This document shows positions 48,421 through 58,829 of a stretch of DNA of 64,000 bases, in pieces. A program made the translations under genes and the position numbers. Origin of the DNA: Caldilineaceae bacterium (lineage in GTDB: Bacteria > Chloroflexota > Anaerolineae > Caldilineales > Caldilineaceae). Every line of letters starts with the position of its first letter. The first letter of the stretch is position 1. The stretch covers positions 62,001 through 126,000 of the forward strand of contig JAGNDO010000003.1 of the NCBI GenBank assembly GCA_018003515.1, in the 5' to 3' direction. The notes under the pieces were generated by a model. The model was given only the letters and a program-made list of their open reading frames with translations, was not told the origin of the DNA and did not search any database.

Positions 48421-49344
48421 ATGCAAGTTGGCATTTTGTACAGCCGGGTGCGGGCCGAGGAGAAGCTGCTTTTTGAGGCCTTTGAGAAGCGGGGCGTGGA
48501 CTTCGAGTTGGTGGATGACCGCAATATCGTCTTTGAGATCAGCGGCGGCCAAAGCTTTGGCGACCAATACAAGAAGTTTGATGTGGTGGTGGAGCGGTGT
48601 ATCAACCACAGCCGGGCGTTGTACAGCCTGCGCATCCTCAACGACCGGGGCATTCCCACGGTCAACACGGCCCATGTGGCGGATGTGTGCGGCAACAAGC
48701 TGCAAACCACCTCCGCGCTGACCGCGGCGGGTGTGCCATCTCCGCGTACGTTGGTGGCCTATACCCCGGAGAGCGCGCTGGAAGCCATTGAGGCCTTGGG
48801 CTATCCGGTTGTGCTCAAACCGGCGGTTGGCTCTTGGGGACGGCTGTTGAGCAAGCTCAACGACCGGGAGGCGGCGGAGGCGGTGCTGGAACACAAGGAG
48901 GTGCTGGGGACCTATCATCACAGCATCTTCTATATCCAGGAGTACATCCAAAAACCCATGCGGGACATCCGGGCCTTTGTAGTGGGCAACGAGACCATCT
49001 GCGCCATCTATCGGGATTCGGCGCACTGGATCACCAACACGGCCCGGGGCGGCAAATCGAGCAATTGCCCGGTGACGCCGGAACTGAACGACCTGTGTGT
49101 GCGGGCGGCCAAAGCCGTGGGCGGCGGCGTGGTGGCCATCGATGTGCTGGAAGATCCGGGTCGGGGTCTGCTGGTAAACGAGGTCAACTATACGATGGAA
49201 TTTCGTAATAGCATTTTGCCCACGGGCATCGATATTCCTGACCGCATGGTGGACTTTAGCCTGCGGGTGGCCAAGGATGGCTGGGCTGCGGCCAACGGCT
49301 GGGATGCTTCTCCTTCCCTGGCCGACACGGTCTCGCTGACTTAA
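48421..49344 (+). CDS. lysX: LysW-alpha-aminoadipate ligase LysX (ATP-grasp)
   Basis: The 307-residue RimK-like ATP-grasp ligase joins the amino group of alpha-aminoadipate to LysW's C-terminal glutamate. It shows [21 protein letters not shown] (nucleotide binding), [36 protein letters not shown] (recognition loop) and [25 protein letters not shown] (the metal-binding E-x-N, here VNEVN). The adjacent lysW and homocitrate synthase favour LysX; ArgX activity on glutamate (arginine branch) cannot be excluded because no separate ArgX or classic arginine gene is visible. Confidence 0.94.
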   Translation: MQVGILYSRVRAEEKLLFEAFEKRGVDFELVDDRNIVFEISGGQSFGDQYKKFDVVVERCINHSRALYSLRILNDRGIPTVNTAHVADVCGNKLQTTSALTAAGVPSPRTLVAYTPESALEAIEALGYPVVLKPAVGSWGRLLSKLNDREAAEAVLEHKEVLGTYHHSIFYIQEYIQKPMRDIRAFVVGNETICAIYRDSAHWITNTARGGKSSNCPVTPELNDLCVRAAKAVGGGVVAIDVLEDPGRGLLVNEVNYTMEFRNSILPTGIDIPDRMVDFSLRVAKDGWAAANGWDASPSLADTVSLT

Positions 49345-49574
49345 ACAGATTAACAACAGGATCAGGCTCCTGCCCGTCTGACTTCTCCTCGCGGACGGAA
49401 AAGTGTGGATAACTATCCGAAAATGGGGGATGACATGAACAAATGGGTGATAACTAACATAAGAGATCCCCACTGTTTGTCTTTTCATAACCCACTGTTA
49501 ATAGCCGAGGCGCCGTCGAGATCGATTTCATAGACGGTGCGATTGGCTCAAACAACACGATTGGCTATGCGAAT

Positions 49575-50633
49575 ATGAACACAAAAACCACGAAAATCTC
49601 AATCGTCGGCGCGTCCGGCTATGCGGGCGGGGAACTGCTGCGCCTTCTGCTGGACCACCCCTTCCTGGACGTGCATCAGGTGACCAGCGAGCGCAACGCG
49701 GGCAGCTTTGTCCACTTCACCCACCCCAACCTGCGGGGACGCACCCGGCTGCAATACGTCAGCGTGGCGGATCTGAAGCCGTGTGATGTACTGGTGCTGG
49801 GTCTGCCCCACGGCGGGGCTATGGGACGCATAGACGAGTTCGCCGCCCTAGCCCCCACCCTCGTGGACATGAGCGCCGATTTCCGTCTGCGGGATGCAAA
49901 TGACTATCCGAAATGGTACGGCAAGCCCCACGCCGCGCCGGTCTGGCTGGACAAGTTCGTCTACGGTCTGCCCGAACTGCACCGGGAGGCCATCAAATCC
50001 ACCCGATATGTAAGCGGCGTGGGCTGTAACGCCACGGCCACCAATCTGGCTATCCGCCCCCTCTTCGCCGCCGGATTGGTGGACGACAGCCGGGGGGTGA
50101 TCTGCGAACTGAAGGTGGGCAGCAGCGAAGGCGGCAACAAATCCAGCGACGCCACCCACCACCCGGAACGCTCCCACACCATGCGCAGCTTTGCGCCAAC
50201 CGGCCACCGCCACACCGCGGAGGTACTTCAGGCCATCCGCGCCACGGGCAGCGCGGCGGATGTGCATCTGAGCGCCACGGCCATCGACAATGTGCGCGGC
50301 GTCCTAGCCACGGCCCATCTCTTCGTCAAGCCGGGGACCACGGAGAAGGATCTGTGGAAAGCCTATCGCCAAGCTTATCGGGACGAGCCGTTCGTGCGCA
50401 TCGTCAAAGAAAAGACCGGGGTCTATCGCTATCCAGAACCCAAAATCCTCAGCGGCAGCAACTACGCGGATGTGGGCTTCGAGTTCGACGAATCGACCCA
50501 TCGGGTCGTCGCCCTGTGCGCCATCGACAACCTCATGAAGGGCGCGGCCGGCTCCGCCCTGCAATGCATCAACCTGATGCACGGCTGGGACGAGACGACC
50601 GGGTTGGGGTTTGCGGGGCTGCATCCGATTTAG
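49575..50633 (+). CDS. lysY: LysW-aminoadipyl-6-phosphate reductase LysY (ArgC-like)
   Basis: The 352-residue NADPH enzyme reduces the LysW-bound phosphate to the semialdehyde. It begins ISIVGASGYAGGELLRLLLDHP (nucleotide binding), has VSGVGCNATATNLAI with the catalytic Cys and a His in the later GHRHTAEVLQAI. The length and GSNYADVGFEFD match the LysY/ArgC group. A 230-bp gap precedes it with no recognised terminator or promoter, so it may form a second transcript with lysZ and lysJ. Family members in this pathway often serve both lysine and arginine. Confidence 0.94.
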   Translation: MNTKTTKISIVGASGYAGGELLRLLLDHPFLDVHQVTSERNAGSFVHFTHPNLRGRTRLQYVSVADLKPCDVLVLGLPHGGAMGRIDEFAALAPTLVDMSADFRLRDANDYPKWYGKPHAAPVWLDKFVYGLPELHREAIKSTRYVSGVGCNATATNLAIRPLFAAGLVDDSRGVICELKVGSSEGGNKSSDATHHPERSHTMRSFAPTGHRHTAEVLQAIRATGSAADVHLSATAIDNVRGVLATAHLFVKPGTTEKDLWKAYRQAYRDEPFVRIVKEKTGVYRYPEPKILSGSNYADVGFEFDESTHRVVALCAIDNLMKGAAGSALQCINLMHGWDETTGLGFAGLHPI

Positions 50634-50700
50634 AGAGTATCGTGTATCGTGTATCGAGTATTTCGTGGGCCACACAATACTCGATACACGATACACGATA
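50634..50700. repeat. TATCGAGTATCG-type inverted repeat (family F, copy 2)
   Basis: GTATCGTGTATCGAGTATTTCG opposes AATACTCGATACACGATACAC-like words (each arm is broken into shorter words here: GTATCGAGTATT and AATACTCGATAC) between lysY and lysZ. Confidence 0.8.
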
Positions 50701-50713
50701 AAAAGGAGACATC

Positions 50714-51517
50714 ATGATTGTGATCAAAGTTGGCGGCGGGCAGGATTTGAATGTTGACGCCATTGTGGCGGATATTGCGGCGTTGCGGGCGGCGGGGCAG
50801 GATCTGCTCTTGGTCCACGGCGGCGCGGAGACCACGAACGAGGTGGCCGAGGCCTTGGGCCATCCGCCGCAGTTTGTGACCAGCGAGAGCGGTTATGTCT
50901 CCCGGCGCACGGATCGGCGCACGCTTGAAATTTTCGAGATGGTCTATTGCGGTCAGCTCAACAAGATGTGGGTGGAGAAATTTCAGACCGCCGGGATCAA
51001 CGCCGTGGGGTTGAGCGGCTTGGACGGACGCATCTTTGAAGGCACCCGCAAGTCCACCATCCGGGTGCGGGTGGGCAGCAAGCGGCTGGTGATCCGGGAC
51101 GACTGGACCGGCACGGTGGAGCGGGTCAACACGGATCTCCTGCGCCTGCTCCTGGACGCCGGCTACCTCCCCGTCCTCACCCCGCCGGGCGCGTCGGACG
51201 CCGGGGAGGCCATCAACGTGGACGGGGATCGGGCGGCGGCCATGGTCGCCGCCGCGTTTGAGGCCGAAGCCCTCGTCATCCTTTCCAACGTCCCCGGCCT
51301 CCTCCGGGCCTTCCCCGACGAAAGCAGCCTGATCCGGGAGATCCCCAAGGCCAAGGCGGACGATTTCATGCAGTTCGCCGAAGGGCGGATGAAGAAAAAG
51401 GTTATGGGCGCGGTGGAGGCCATCGGCGAGGGCGTGCAAAAAGTGATCTTTGCCGACGGGCGGGTAGAGAATCCCGTCAGCCGGGCTTTAGCCGGAGAAG
51501 GAACACAAATTCGATGA
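50714..51517 (+). CDS. lysZ: LysW-aminoadipate 6-kinase LysZ (ArgB-like)
   Basis: The 267-residue amino acid kinase phosphorylates the side-chain carboxylate of LysW-bound aminoadipate. It has the N-terminal [12 protein letters not shown], the [19 protein letters not shown] glycine-rich loop, [31 protein letters not shown] and the terminal [11 protein letters not shown]. Starts with GGAGAC upstream and overlaps lysJ by four bases (ATGA). ArgB would be the alternative, but the neighbours define the carrier-bound pathway. Confidence 0.94.
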   Translation: MIVIKVGGGQDLNVDAIVADIAALRAAGQDLLLVHGGAETTNEVAEALGHPPQFVTSESGYVSRRTDRRTLEIFEMVYCGQLNKMWVEKFQTAGINAVGLSGLDGRIFEGTRKSTIRVRVGSKRLVIRDDWTGTVERVNTDLLRLLLDAGYLPVLTPPGASDAGEAINVDGDRAAAMVAAAFEAEALVILSNVPGLLRAFPDESSLIREIPKAKADDFMQFAEGRMKKKVMGAVEAIGEGVQKVIFADGRVENPVSRALAGEGTQIR

Positions 51518-52677
51518 ACTATGAAGCGATGATCGAATCCGGGGTCACCTCCCGCCGGGGCGAGACGGTGATGGTCTCCGGCGAGGGCTGCTGGCTGATC
51601 GATAGCGAAGGGAATCGGTACTTGGACCTGACTTCGGGTCAAGGGGTGGCCATGTTGGGGTATGGCCATCCTGCCCTCAGCCGAGCGATTGCCGACCAGG
51701 CCCGGCGGCTCCACGCCCTGCCGTCGATTTTCTACAACGATGTACGTGGGGAATTTCTGGCTAAACTACACGAAATCCTGCCCGATCACCTGGGTCACGT
51801 CTTCCTGGCCAACAGCGGAGCCGAGGCGATTGACGGGGCGATCAAGTTCGCCCGGCTGGCCACAGGGCGCACGGGGATCGTGGCGGCTATGGGCAGCTTC
51901 CACGGGCGCACGGTGGGCGCGGTCTCGTTGACGTGGACCAAGAAATACCGGGAACCCTTCGGCCCCCTGCTCCCCGGTGTCACCCATGTGCCCTACAACA
52001 ACCTGGCCCGTCTGGACAAAGCCGTGGACGACACCACCGCGGCCGTCTTCCTGGAGCCGGTACAGGGGGAAGGTGGGGTCAACATGCCCGACCCGGACTT
52101 CCTGCGGGGTGCCCAGGCCCTGTGCCGGGAACGGGGGGCGCTGTTGGTGATGGACGAGATCCAGACCGGCTTTGGGCGCACAGGGCGCTGGTTCGGCCAT
52201 CAACATTTTGATCTAGAGCCGGACATGATCTGTCTGGCCAAAGGATTGGGTGCGGGTTTCCCTATGGGGGCGATTGCCTATACGAAACAGGTGCAGGATA
52301 GCCTCTATGTGGGCGCACACGGCAGCACCTTTGGGGGCAATCCCCTGGCCTGCGCCGCCGGGCTGGCCGCTATCCAAGCCTATCAGGACGAGAACCTGAT
52401 CCAGCGGTCCGCGGCCGCCGGGGGACTGCTCATGGCCCGGTTGGAGCAGGAGTTGACCGGACGGTCCATCGTGCGGGAGATCCGTGGGCTGGGGCTGATG
52501 ATCGGCATTGATTTGCGCGAAAAGACCGGGCCGGCTTTGAAGGCGCTGATGGAGGAGCATGGGGTGCTGGCGTTGCCGGCGGGGTCAACGGTGCTGCGTC
52601 TGCTGCCGCCGTTGACGTTGAGTGAGGCGGAGATTGAGATTGCGGTGCAGGCGATTGCGACGGTGTTGCCGGAGTAA
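51514..52677 (+). CDS. lysJ: LysW-aminoadipate semialdehyde aminotransferase LysJ (ArgD-like)
   Basis: The 387-residue PLP class III aminotransferase converts LysW-bound semialdehyde to LysW-lysine. It has [60 protein letters not shown] (Asp to pyridine nitrogen), and [13 protein letters not shown] with the Schiff-base Lys, then [16 protein letters not shown]. The final hydrolase LysK, which releases lysine from LysW, does not follow; instead a repeat and terminator close the cluster. Confidence 0.95.
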   Translation: MNYEAMIESGVTSRRGETVMVSGEGCWLIDSEGNRYLDLTSGQGVAMLGYGHPALSRAIADQARRLHALPSIFYNDVRGEFLAKLHEILPDHLGHVFLANSGAEAIDGAIKFARLATGRTGIVAAMGSFHGRTVGAVSLTWTKKYREPFGPLLPGVTHVPYNNLARLDKAVDDTTAAVFLEPVQGEGGVNMPDPDFLRGAQALCRERGALLVMDEIQTGFGRTGRWFGHQHFDLEPDMICLAKGLGAGFPMGAIAYTKQVQDSLYVGAHGSTFGGNPLACAAGLAAIQAYQDENLIQRSAAAGGLLMARLEQELTGRSIVREIRGLGLMIGIDLREKTGPALKALMEEHGVLALPAGSTVLRLLPPLTLSEAEIEIAVQAIATVLPE

Positions 52678-52694
52678 GCGCATCTCTGGGCCAA

Positions 52695-52846
52695 CGCAGG
52701 TTGAGTAGCCGCCGCCGAGATCTCCGCTCACCATTCGGCAACTTGGCGGCGTATCGAAACCGAAGTGGGTTGACACGCATCGGTTTCGATACGGCCTAGA
52801 CTCGGTTCGTATTGCACCTCATTGGTAGACCCGGCCTACTCAACCT
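52695..52846. repeat. 152-bp palindromic repeat with inverted ends (family C, copy 2)
   Basis: Shares CGCAGGTTGAGTAGCCGCCG, GTATCGAAACCG/CGGTTTCGATAC and CTACTCAACCT with copy 1 at 31834-31987, while the linkers differ. Confidence 0.85.
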
Positions 52847-52874
52847 ACTCTCGCTATAGGGTCGATTCATGCAG

Positions 52875-52920
52875 ACAAAAAGAGGCGACCGATCACATGG
52901 ATCGGTCGCCTCTTTTGTGC
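52875..52920. terminator. Bidirectional terminator between lysJ and mdh
   Basis: AAAAAGAGGCGACCGATC faces GATCGGTCGCCTCTTTT around ACATG. Convergent genes flank it, and a second small palindrome (GTTCGACTTTTTTCAAAAGTCGAAC region near 52938) follows. Confidence 0.85.
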
Positions 52921-52974
52921 TTTCTGGGGTCAAGAGAAGTTCGACTTTTTTCAAAAGTCGAACTTCTGGTCTGG

Positions 52975-53964
52975 CTAGCGGGCGGGGAGCATGGCTTCCA
53001 CGGCTTCGCGCTCTTCCAGGAGTTCGCCACCGGTGGCGGCGATCTTGGCCTTGTCGAAGTCGCTCAGGTCAAGGCCCTCGACGATGGTGACAACGCCGTC
53101 TTTGACGGTGACTGGGTAGCTGAAGATGACGCCTTCGGCGCTGCCGTAGGCCCCGGTGCTGGGGATGCCCATGCTGACCCAGTCGCTCTCGGCGGTGCCG
53201 TTGAACCAGGTCTGGACATGGTTGATGGCGGCGTTGGCCGCGCTGGCTGCGCTGCTCTGGCCCCGGGCTTCGATGATGGCCGCGCCCCGTTTTTGGACCG
53301 TGGGGATGAAGGTCTCCTTGATCCAGGCGTCGTCACCGATGACGTCGGCGGCGGGCTGGCCGTTGATCAGGGCGTGATAGGCGTCTGGGTATTGGGTGGC
53401 GCTGTGGTTGCCCCAGATGGAGACGTGGGTGACCGCGGTCAGGGGCACGTCGGCCTTGGCGGCCAGCTGGCTGATGGCCCGGTTGTGGTCCAGCCGGGTC
53501 ATGGCAGTGAAGCGGTCGGCGGGGATGTCCGGGGCGTTGTGCATGGCGATGAGGGCGTTGGTGTTGGCCGGGTTGCCCACGACCAGCACCCGCACATCTG
53601 CGGCGGCGTTGTCGTTGAGGGCTTTGCCCTGGACCGAGAAGATGGCTCCGTTGGCCCCCAGCAGGTCGCCCCGCTCCATGCCCTTGCTGCGGGGGCGTGC
53701 GCCCACGAGGAGGGCCCAGTTGACATCCTTGAAGGCTACGTTGGGGTCATCGGTCAGCACCAGGCCGCTGAGGAGCGGGAAGGCGCAGTCGTCAAGCTCC
53801 ATGGCCACACCCTTGAGGGCGTTCATGGCCGGGGTGATTTCCAACAATTGCAGGATCACCGGCTGGTCTGCGCCAAAGAGGTCGCCGTTGGCGATGCGGA
53901 AGAGCAGGGCGTATCCAATGTTACCGGCGGCACCGGTGACAGCAACTCGAATGGGATTCTTCAT
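52975..53964 (-). CDS. mdh: Malate dehydrogenase
   Basis: The 329-residue enzyme reversibly oxidises malate with NAD+. It begins [25 protein letters not shown], the cytosolic/plant-type MDH nucleotide fold; the substrate-binding loop is [17 protein letters not shown] with the Arg pair; [10 protein letters not shown] and [13 protein letters not shown] continue it; the catalytic His is in [15 protein letters not shown] 53964 has AAGGAG nine bases upstream. A promoter at 54077-54049 serves it. The length is typical of group 2 malate dehydrogenases. Confidence 0.95.
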   Translation of the reverse strand: MKNPIRVAVTGAAGNIGYALLFRIANGDLFGADQPVILQLLEITPAMNALKGVAMELDDCAFPLLSGLVLTDDPNVAFKDVNWALLVGARPRSKGMERGDLLGANGAIFSVQGKALNDNAAADVRVLVVGNPANTNALIAMHNAPDIPADRFTAMTRLDHNRAISQLAAKADVPLTAVTHVSIWGNHSATQYPDAYHALINGQPAADVIGDDAWIKETFIPTVQKRGAAIIEARGQSSAASAANAAINHVQTWFNGTAESDWVSMGIPSTGAYGSAEGVIFSYPVTVKDGVVTIVEGLDLSDFDKAKIAATGGELLEEREAVEAMLPAR

Positions 53965-54048
53965 GGTCAATTTCTCCTTGAGATGTCTTTGAAACAAGGA
54001 CTGCGAGTATGAACGAAAAGCTGTAAAATCTTGGCTTGTGATAGTTGA

Positions 54049-54077
54049 AACTTACCATCTTTCCCGTGAATCGTCAA
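54049..54077 (-). promoter_or_regulatory. Promoter of mdh
   Basis: On the minus strand TTGACG (54077-54072), 17 bp, TAAGTT (54054-54049), about 85 bp before the gene start. The rest of the 53965-54565 gap holds a family G repeat and the leader of the next gene, including a TATAAT at 54426-54431 with a weak -35. Confidence 0.5.
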
Positions 54078-54223
54078 TAAATCCGGCCCAAAAAGCGCTA
54101 CTTTTTCGTCGCCGCCCACCCTTCCGAAGCTGCTTGATCGACTCTTTCGGGCTGACGGGATGTGAACCACAGATTTTACACAGCTTTTCAAAAGTGATCG
54201 GTCTCGGCTTTTGTAAGCGTTCA

Positions 54224-54312
54224 CGCCCCTCGGCCCCCCGGCCCCCAATTCTGGGGGAGGTCGTGGACAGTTCCCCCCAAAGTTGGGGGGTCAGGGGGGC
54301 GGGGGTGAACGC
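54224..54312. repeat. Dispersed GC-rich palindromic repeat (family G)
   Basis: CCCCCGGCCCCCAATTCTGG... core, GTCGTGGACAGT link and CCCCCCAAAGTTGGGGGG, within longer flanking inverted repeats (GTAAGCGTTCACGCCC / GGGGGTGAACGCTT). Confidence 0.8.
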
Positions 54313-54565
54313 TTCTCGGCTTTTGTACGCATCCCTTCGGCCTCTCTGGCACAGCGTAGGTGAATGGACTGAATGTTGACCGACAGAAAGGGGGAAATGA
54401 TTCGGTACGCCTTCTGCGGCTGTGCTATAATTCTCATTTGGGCAATATGTTCGGTTGATCCGGCAGTTCGTAACCCGCTCCCGTGTTCCCAGCGACCCAC
54501 CACCGGCAGAACCACATCGGTGTGATTTTATTGTGAAACAGAACCTTGTCAAGGAGAGAGAAGCT

Positions 54566-56683
54566 ATGAAACTACGCAGATTTTTCACCCTGACCCTGAC
54601 CACTTTGGTGGTGTTGGGTCTTTTGGTTCCCAGCGTGGGGGTGGGATCGGTCCAGGCCGCCCCGGCCGCGGACAGTGTGGCGACCACGGACGATGAGATC
54701 GTCTATTTGGACGGTTCCGGTTGTGTCATGGTCAAGGACACCAACCAACTATCCGCGTCCCACCAGCTCGTCACCTTTGATTCACGGTTGTTTGGGGATT
54801 GTGGCTGGACCGATATTGCCACGGGCGACTTTAACAACGACGGGGACGCGGAGATCGTGGCCGTGGGGCAATCTGCCGGCAGCGGCAAGTTGACCATTTT
54901 TGACCCGGTCTATCGCAACTCGGATGCCGAAGGTGCCATCGGCCAGATCCCGTGGAAGCGCATCTATACCCTGACCAAGCCGGGCAGTCCCATCACTGTG
55001 GTGGGTGCGGGCAACATGAATACCAACGTGGCCGGGGATGAGATCTTTATCGGCTATACGGTCTCCGAGGCCAACAACATCAACCACCGCATCGAGGTGT
55101 TGATCGCCACCAACCCCAGCGGCACGAGTTGGACCAGCCACATCAACAAGTCCTTTGGCGGCCCTTGGGAATCTGTGCAGGTCGGCAACATCAACAACGC
55201 CGGTTCTGATGATGTGGTGCTGATCCGCAATATTCCCCTCTCCACGGGCGAAGTTTCCAGCCTGATCGAGGCGCATCAGATCGACAATGACTTCGCCACA
55301 ATTTGGAGCAACGGCGGTACGGATCGAGAATGGAACTCTGCGGCCATCGGCCAGGTCTACGCTGGCGGGACGGGGGAGGTGGTGGCCTTGCGCCAGTTTG
55401 CCGGGTATGCGCCGTCGGCCACCTTCTTCATCTTCGGCTATACGGGCGGCACCCTGAAAGAGGCGGATGGGGACGCCCTGGCCTTCTTCCCCTATCCCGA
55501 TTATACCTTTGTGGCCGACATCAACGGCAATGGGGATGATGAAGCCTTCTTCCTGCGGGATCTGCCTGCGGAGGCACCCAGCACAATGGCCCGCATGGTT
55601 ATGCGCAACCGGGGCAGCGACACCCTGCCCACCTTCGAGCTGCCCCTGTCGGACAACGGCTATGTGGTGGGGGCTGGTGGTGACGTGGACGCCGACGGCA
55701 AGGATGAGGTTGTCCTGCTGCGCAGCAATGGTCTGCGCATCTACCAATCGCCAGACACCAACCAGATCTACGACGACCTCGCCGTGTCCACCAACAACAA
55801 GAGCCTGCGTCTGGCCAATGTGGACGGCACGGGCTATTCTGCCGGTGCCCGGCTGACCGTGGAGCCGGCCAGTATCATTCACAGCCTCCAATCTAGTTTG
55901 GCGGACAGTCAGTGGACCGTTCTCAACGTGACCAACAGCGGCACGTCTGGGGTCATCAACTTCACTGTGGAAGCCCCGGTAGCCGACTGGATCCTGGAGT
56001 TTGCAGTGGACTCCAACGCAACCCCGGCCAAGATCTTTATCAAGTTCGACGCCACCAAACTGTCCCCGGGCCTGTATCTGGGACCGCGCATCACCCTGAG
56101 GACCAGCACGGCCAACGTGATCAACCCCACGGTGGTGATCCCCATCGCGCTGACCGTAACCCCGGCCAGCTTCCAAGTTAGCCCCAGCGCAGTCAATACC
56201 ATCTATGGCCCAAGCCAGCCCCTGACCGCCCCCATGACCACGACCCTGGCCATCAACGGCACCCCCGGCGTCACGTACAGCGCCGGTATCCTCTCCATGC
56301 CAGCCCTGGCCGCGGCCCAGGCTGCCTTCGAAAGCCCGATTGCCGGCGGCTATGTGGATGAAACCGGCCAGTTGGTGCTGCGGGACACCTTGGGCTATAT
56401 CTACAAAACCGGTGTGGCCGCAGTGGGTGGCGACCTGGTGGCGGCAGACATCAGTTGGCCCAGCGGTGTACCCTGGGCCGCGGCTTCGTCGCTGGATGGA
56501 ATTGTCTCCGACACCGTGAAGGTTGTGGTGACTGGCAGCTCCTTCTCCAGCGGCTATCAGCAGGCCATGTTGCTCCTGGTGGCCGATGCCAAGGCGGGCA
56601 GCTTCCCGGAGAACGTGCGCTACGTATCCATCAGCGGGATGAATGCAGCGTCCATGATCATGTTGCCGATCATGGGTCGCTAA
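54566..56683 (+). CDS. Secreted protein with FG-GAP/VCBS-like repeats and a BACON-like C-terminal region
   Basis: The 705-residue protein has a typical signal peptide (KLRRFFTLTLTTLVVLGLLVP, cleavage near VQAAPA). The middle part (about 60-430) repeats Asp-rich loops that look like calcium-binding blades: ATGDFNNDGDAEIVAVG, VADINGNGDDEAFFLR, GGDVDADGKDEVVLLRSNG, consistent with an FG-GAP beta-propeller. A region at about 430-560 (TVEPASIIHSLQSSLADS, WTVLNVTNSGTSGVINFTV) resembles BACON or Ig-like domains found on cell surfaces. No anchor or catalytic motif was seen, so a binding or matrix role is likely. AAGGAGAG precedes ATG 54566, and a strong palindrome closes it. Confidence 0.8.
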   Translation: MKLRRFFTLTLTTLVVLGLLVPSVGVGSVQAAPAADSVATTDDEIVYLDGSGCVMVKDTNQLSASHQLVTFDSRLFGDCGWTDIATGDFNNDGDAEIVAVGQSAGSGKLTIFDPVYRNSDAEGAIGQIPWKRIYTLTKPGSPITVVGAGNMNTNVAGDEIFIGYTVSEANNINHRIEVLIATNPSGTSWTSHINKSFGGPWESVQVGNINNAGSDDVVLIRNIPLSTGEVSSLIEAHQIDNDFATIWSNGGTDREWNSAAIGQVYAGGTGEVVALRQFAGYAPSATFFIFGYTGGTLKEADGDALAFFPYPDYTFVADINGNGDDEAFFLRDLPAEAPSTMARMVMRNRGSDTLPTFELPLSDNGYVVGAGGDVDADGKDEVVLLRSNGLRIYQSPDTNQIYDDLAVSTNNKSLRLANVDGTGYSAGARLTVEPASIIHSLQSSLADSQWTVLNVTNSGTSGVINFTVEAPVADWILEFAVDSNATPAKIFIKFDATKLSPGLYLGPRITLRTSTANVINPTVVIPIALTVTPASFQVSPSAVNTIYGPSQPLTAPMTTTLAINGTPGVTYSAGILSMPALAAAQAAFESPIAGGYVDETGQLVLRDTLGYIYKTGVAAVGGDLVAADISWPSGVPWAAASSLDGIVSDTVKVVVTGSSFSSGYQQAMLLLVADAKAGSFPENVRYVSISGMNAASMIMLPIMGR

Positions 56684-56691
56684 GAATTTTT

Positions 56692-56750
56692 CGTCATAAA
56701 TGAAAAAAGGTGGGGCTACTTGATAGCCCCACCTTTTTTCATTTATGACG
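56692..56750. terminator. Bidirectional terminator
   Basis: CGTCATAAATGAAAAAAGG... is an exact 27-bp inverted match to 56724-56750 around a CTTGA loop, with A6/T6 tracts in the stem. Convergent genes on both sides. Confidence 0.85.
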
Positions 56751-56762
56751 ACATATTGACGT

Positions 56763-57596
56763 CTACTTCCTGGTGGCGTCCAGCCAACCCTTGACCAATT
56801 TGGGCATACTGACGGCCAGATTCTCTCGCAAGACCAGATCCGCCTGGCTGTCCATCAGGGTAGGGGAGAGGTTCATGATCAGGATGCGGGCTCCCCGCCG
56901 CCGGGCCAGATAGGGCAGATCGGCGGCCGGCATCACCTCCAAACTGCTGCCTGCCACGATCATGAGGTCACAATTCAGGGCCTCCTGCTGGGCTTCTTCC
57001 AGGATATGATGGGGCAGATCTTCGCCAAACAAGATCAGATCCGGCTTGAGCAGACCGCCGCAATGGGCGCATTGGGCCGGTGTCTCGCCCCGGCTGACCG
57101 CCTCCCACATGGGCCGAGAGTCAACCCCAGCGCCGCAGCCCAAACAGGTGGCCGTACGCGTGTGGCCGTGGATCTGAAGCACCCGATCCGCCCCAGCTTG
57201 CTGGTGCAGATCATCGATGTTTTGGGTGATGATGGCCTTGACCAGCCCGGCTTTTTGCAAAGTGGCCAAGGCAAGGTGGGCGGGGTTGGGTCGGGCACTG
57301 AGGAATTTGCGACTGAGCGGACGAATCCAGGTGTAGAAGTGGGCGGGCTGCTCTCGAAACGCCCAGATCGACGCCACATCCAAGGGGTTGCTATAAGACC
57401 ACATGCCGCTGCCAGGGCTGCGGAAATCCGGGATACCGGACTCCGTGCTGATACCCGCGCCGGTCAAGACCACCACATGCCGGGCGGCACGCAACAGGTC
57501 AAACGCCTGGGCATAGGCGGAATCAGAAATCGATGGAATGCGGCTAATTTTCAGCATGGTTGTCACCGGGAAGATGTGGGTATTTTGAGAGGACAT
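56763..57596 (-). CDS. Sir2-family NAD-dependent protein deacylase (sirtuin)
   Basis: From ATG 57596 (SD-like AGTAGGG) the protein has 277 residues. It carries the sirtuin motifs GAGISTESGIPDFRSPGSG, TQNIDDLHQQAGADRVLQIHGH (catalytic His), the zinc-binding CLGCG and CAHCG pairs, FGEDLP and GSSLEVMPAADLP. It removes acyl groups from lysines with NAD+. A later ATG at 57557 is another possible start. It appears monocistronic, convergent with the secreted FG-GAP gene. Confidence 0.93.
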   Translation of the reverse strand: MSSQNTHIFPVTTMLKISRIPSISDSAYAQAFDLLRAARHVVVLTGAGISTESGIPDFRSPGSGMWSYSNPLDVASIWAFREQPAHFYTWIRPLSRKFLSARPNPAHLALATLQKAGLVKAIITQNIDDLHQQAGADRVLQIHGHTRTATCLGCGAGVDSRPMWEAVSRGETPAQCAHCGGLLKPDLILFGEDLPHHILEEAQQEALNCDLMIVAGSSLEVMPAADLPYLARRRGARILIMNLSPTLMDSQADLVLRENLAVSMPKLVKGWLDATRK

Positions 57597-57793
57597 CCCT
57601 ACTTTATCACTTTCTGGGGGCGGATGCAATACCCAACTTGTTTCGGGGAACTCACCGGCACAGACCACGGGGTTCACCAATTTGACGAATTAGGCCTGAG
57701 AGAAATCCATGTTCATTTGTGCCATTCGTGGTTTTTGCAGGGGAGTCATTCCGGCCATGCTGTCATCCAAACGCGTCTCCTCTAACGTGGTCT

Positions 57794-57821
57794 TTGACTA
57801 TCCGTGAACCTATTGTAAGAT
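57794..57821 (+). promoter_or_regulatory. Promoter of the CDP-alcohol phosphatidyltransferase gene
   Basis: TTGACT (57794-57799), 16 bp, TAAGAT (57816-57821), about 70 bp before ATG 57894. Confidence 0.55.
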
Positions 57822-57893
57822 AGATAGTGAATAGATTATGGCAATTCCCAGATGGGTTCAAAAAGTCAGATACGCCAGCTTGGAGAAGTGGGG

Positions 57894-58505
57894 ATGATTT
57901 CAAAAATTGGACGGCAATTGTTGGCCGGTCCTATCACAGCCATCATTATCCGTTTGCAGGGGACCGGTATTACCCCCAACAATTTAACCTCCCTGGGCTT
58001 CTTCTTGACGGCTATCTCCGCAACCCTGCTCCTGATGGGCCAGTTGCGTTGGGGCGGTCTTCTCCTGATCATCGCCGCCCTCTTTGACATGCTGGACGGT
58101 TCCCTGGCCCGCCAGACCAATCAGATCAGCTCCTTTGGCGCTTTTTGGGACAGCACCCTGGATCGCTATTCCGAGAGTTTAACCCTCCTGGCCTTGGTCT
58201 ATTACTATGTTACCGTCATGGGTGCCACCCAGGGTCAGCGCGGCGGCACAGAGATCGTGCTGTTGGCGGTCACCCTGATCGGTTCCTTCATGGTCAGCTA
58301 TACCCGAGCCCGGGCCGAAGCCCTCAATTTTGAATGCAAAACAGGCGTGTTGCAGCGCCCGGAACGGGTGATCCTGCTGATTGTGGGGTTGCTCTTTGGC
58401 TGGATGCAACCCGTGTTGTGGATTTTGGCCATCTTCACCAACGTGACGGCGATCCAACGCATGGTTGAAGTTTACACCCAGGCCCAAGCGCGGGCGACTC
58501 GGTAA
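57894..58505 (+). CDS. CDP-alcohol phosphatidyltransferase (phospholipid synthase)
   Basis: ATG 57894 has GGAG eight bases upstream and is preferred to ATG 57852. The 203-residue membrane enzyme contains the full catalytic signature DGSLARQTNQISSFGAFWDS followed by TLDRYSE, which fits DGx2ARx8Gx3Dx3D, with four metal-binding Asp. Six helices are likely. It transfers phosphatidyl groups from CDP-diacylglycerol to an alcohol acceptor. Archaetidylinositol-phosphate-, phosphatidylglycerol- and cardiolipin-type members cannot be told apart here. A sirtuin gene is divergent upstream. Confidence 0.9.
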   Translation: MISKIGRQLLAGPITAIIIRLQGTGITPNNLTSLGFFLTAISATLLLMGQLRWGGLLLIIAALFDMLDGSLARQTNQISSFGAFWDSTLDRYSESLTLLALVYYYVTVMGATQGQRGGTEIVLLAVTLIGSFMVSYTRARAEALNFECKTGVLQRPERVILLIVGLLFGWMQPVLWILAIFTNVTAIQRMVEVYTQAQARATR

Positions 58506-58829
58506 CGCGCTCCTGCTTGGGTCGCGATTGGGTGAGTAGAAGATTGTAGAAGATTAAAGATAAGAAGATTGGAGATTTTACCGGGGTAAACTTCCAATCG
58601 TTCACTTTCCCAGTCTCAGTCCCAGTCTCGGTCCCAGTCCGAATCCAACAGTATACTTTCCGCCCTTATCGCCAGACGCTTGCTCGGCTATCTCCCCATT
58701 GCACACCACCATTCCACCCATCATCGGCAGCCAAGTGATCCATTCCTCATCGACCTCAGCCACCAACTTTGCCAAGAATGACCTTTTTGGCAAAAGTGGC
58801 CGTCATTTCTCGTCACCAATTGCGTCCTT
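58506..58829. other. Intergenic region before the ECF sigma gene
   Basis: It contains AAGATT/GAAGATTG words (58540-58575), hexamer-like CCCAGTCTCAGTCCCAGT words (58608-58640) and a TATACT at 58652-58657 without a clear -35. The likely sigma-factor promoter was not defined. Confidence 0.45.
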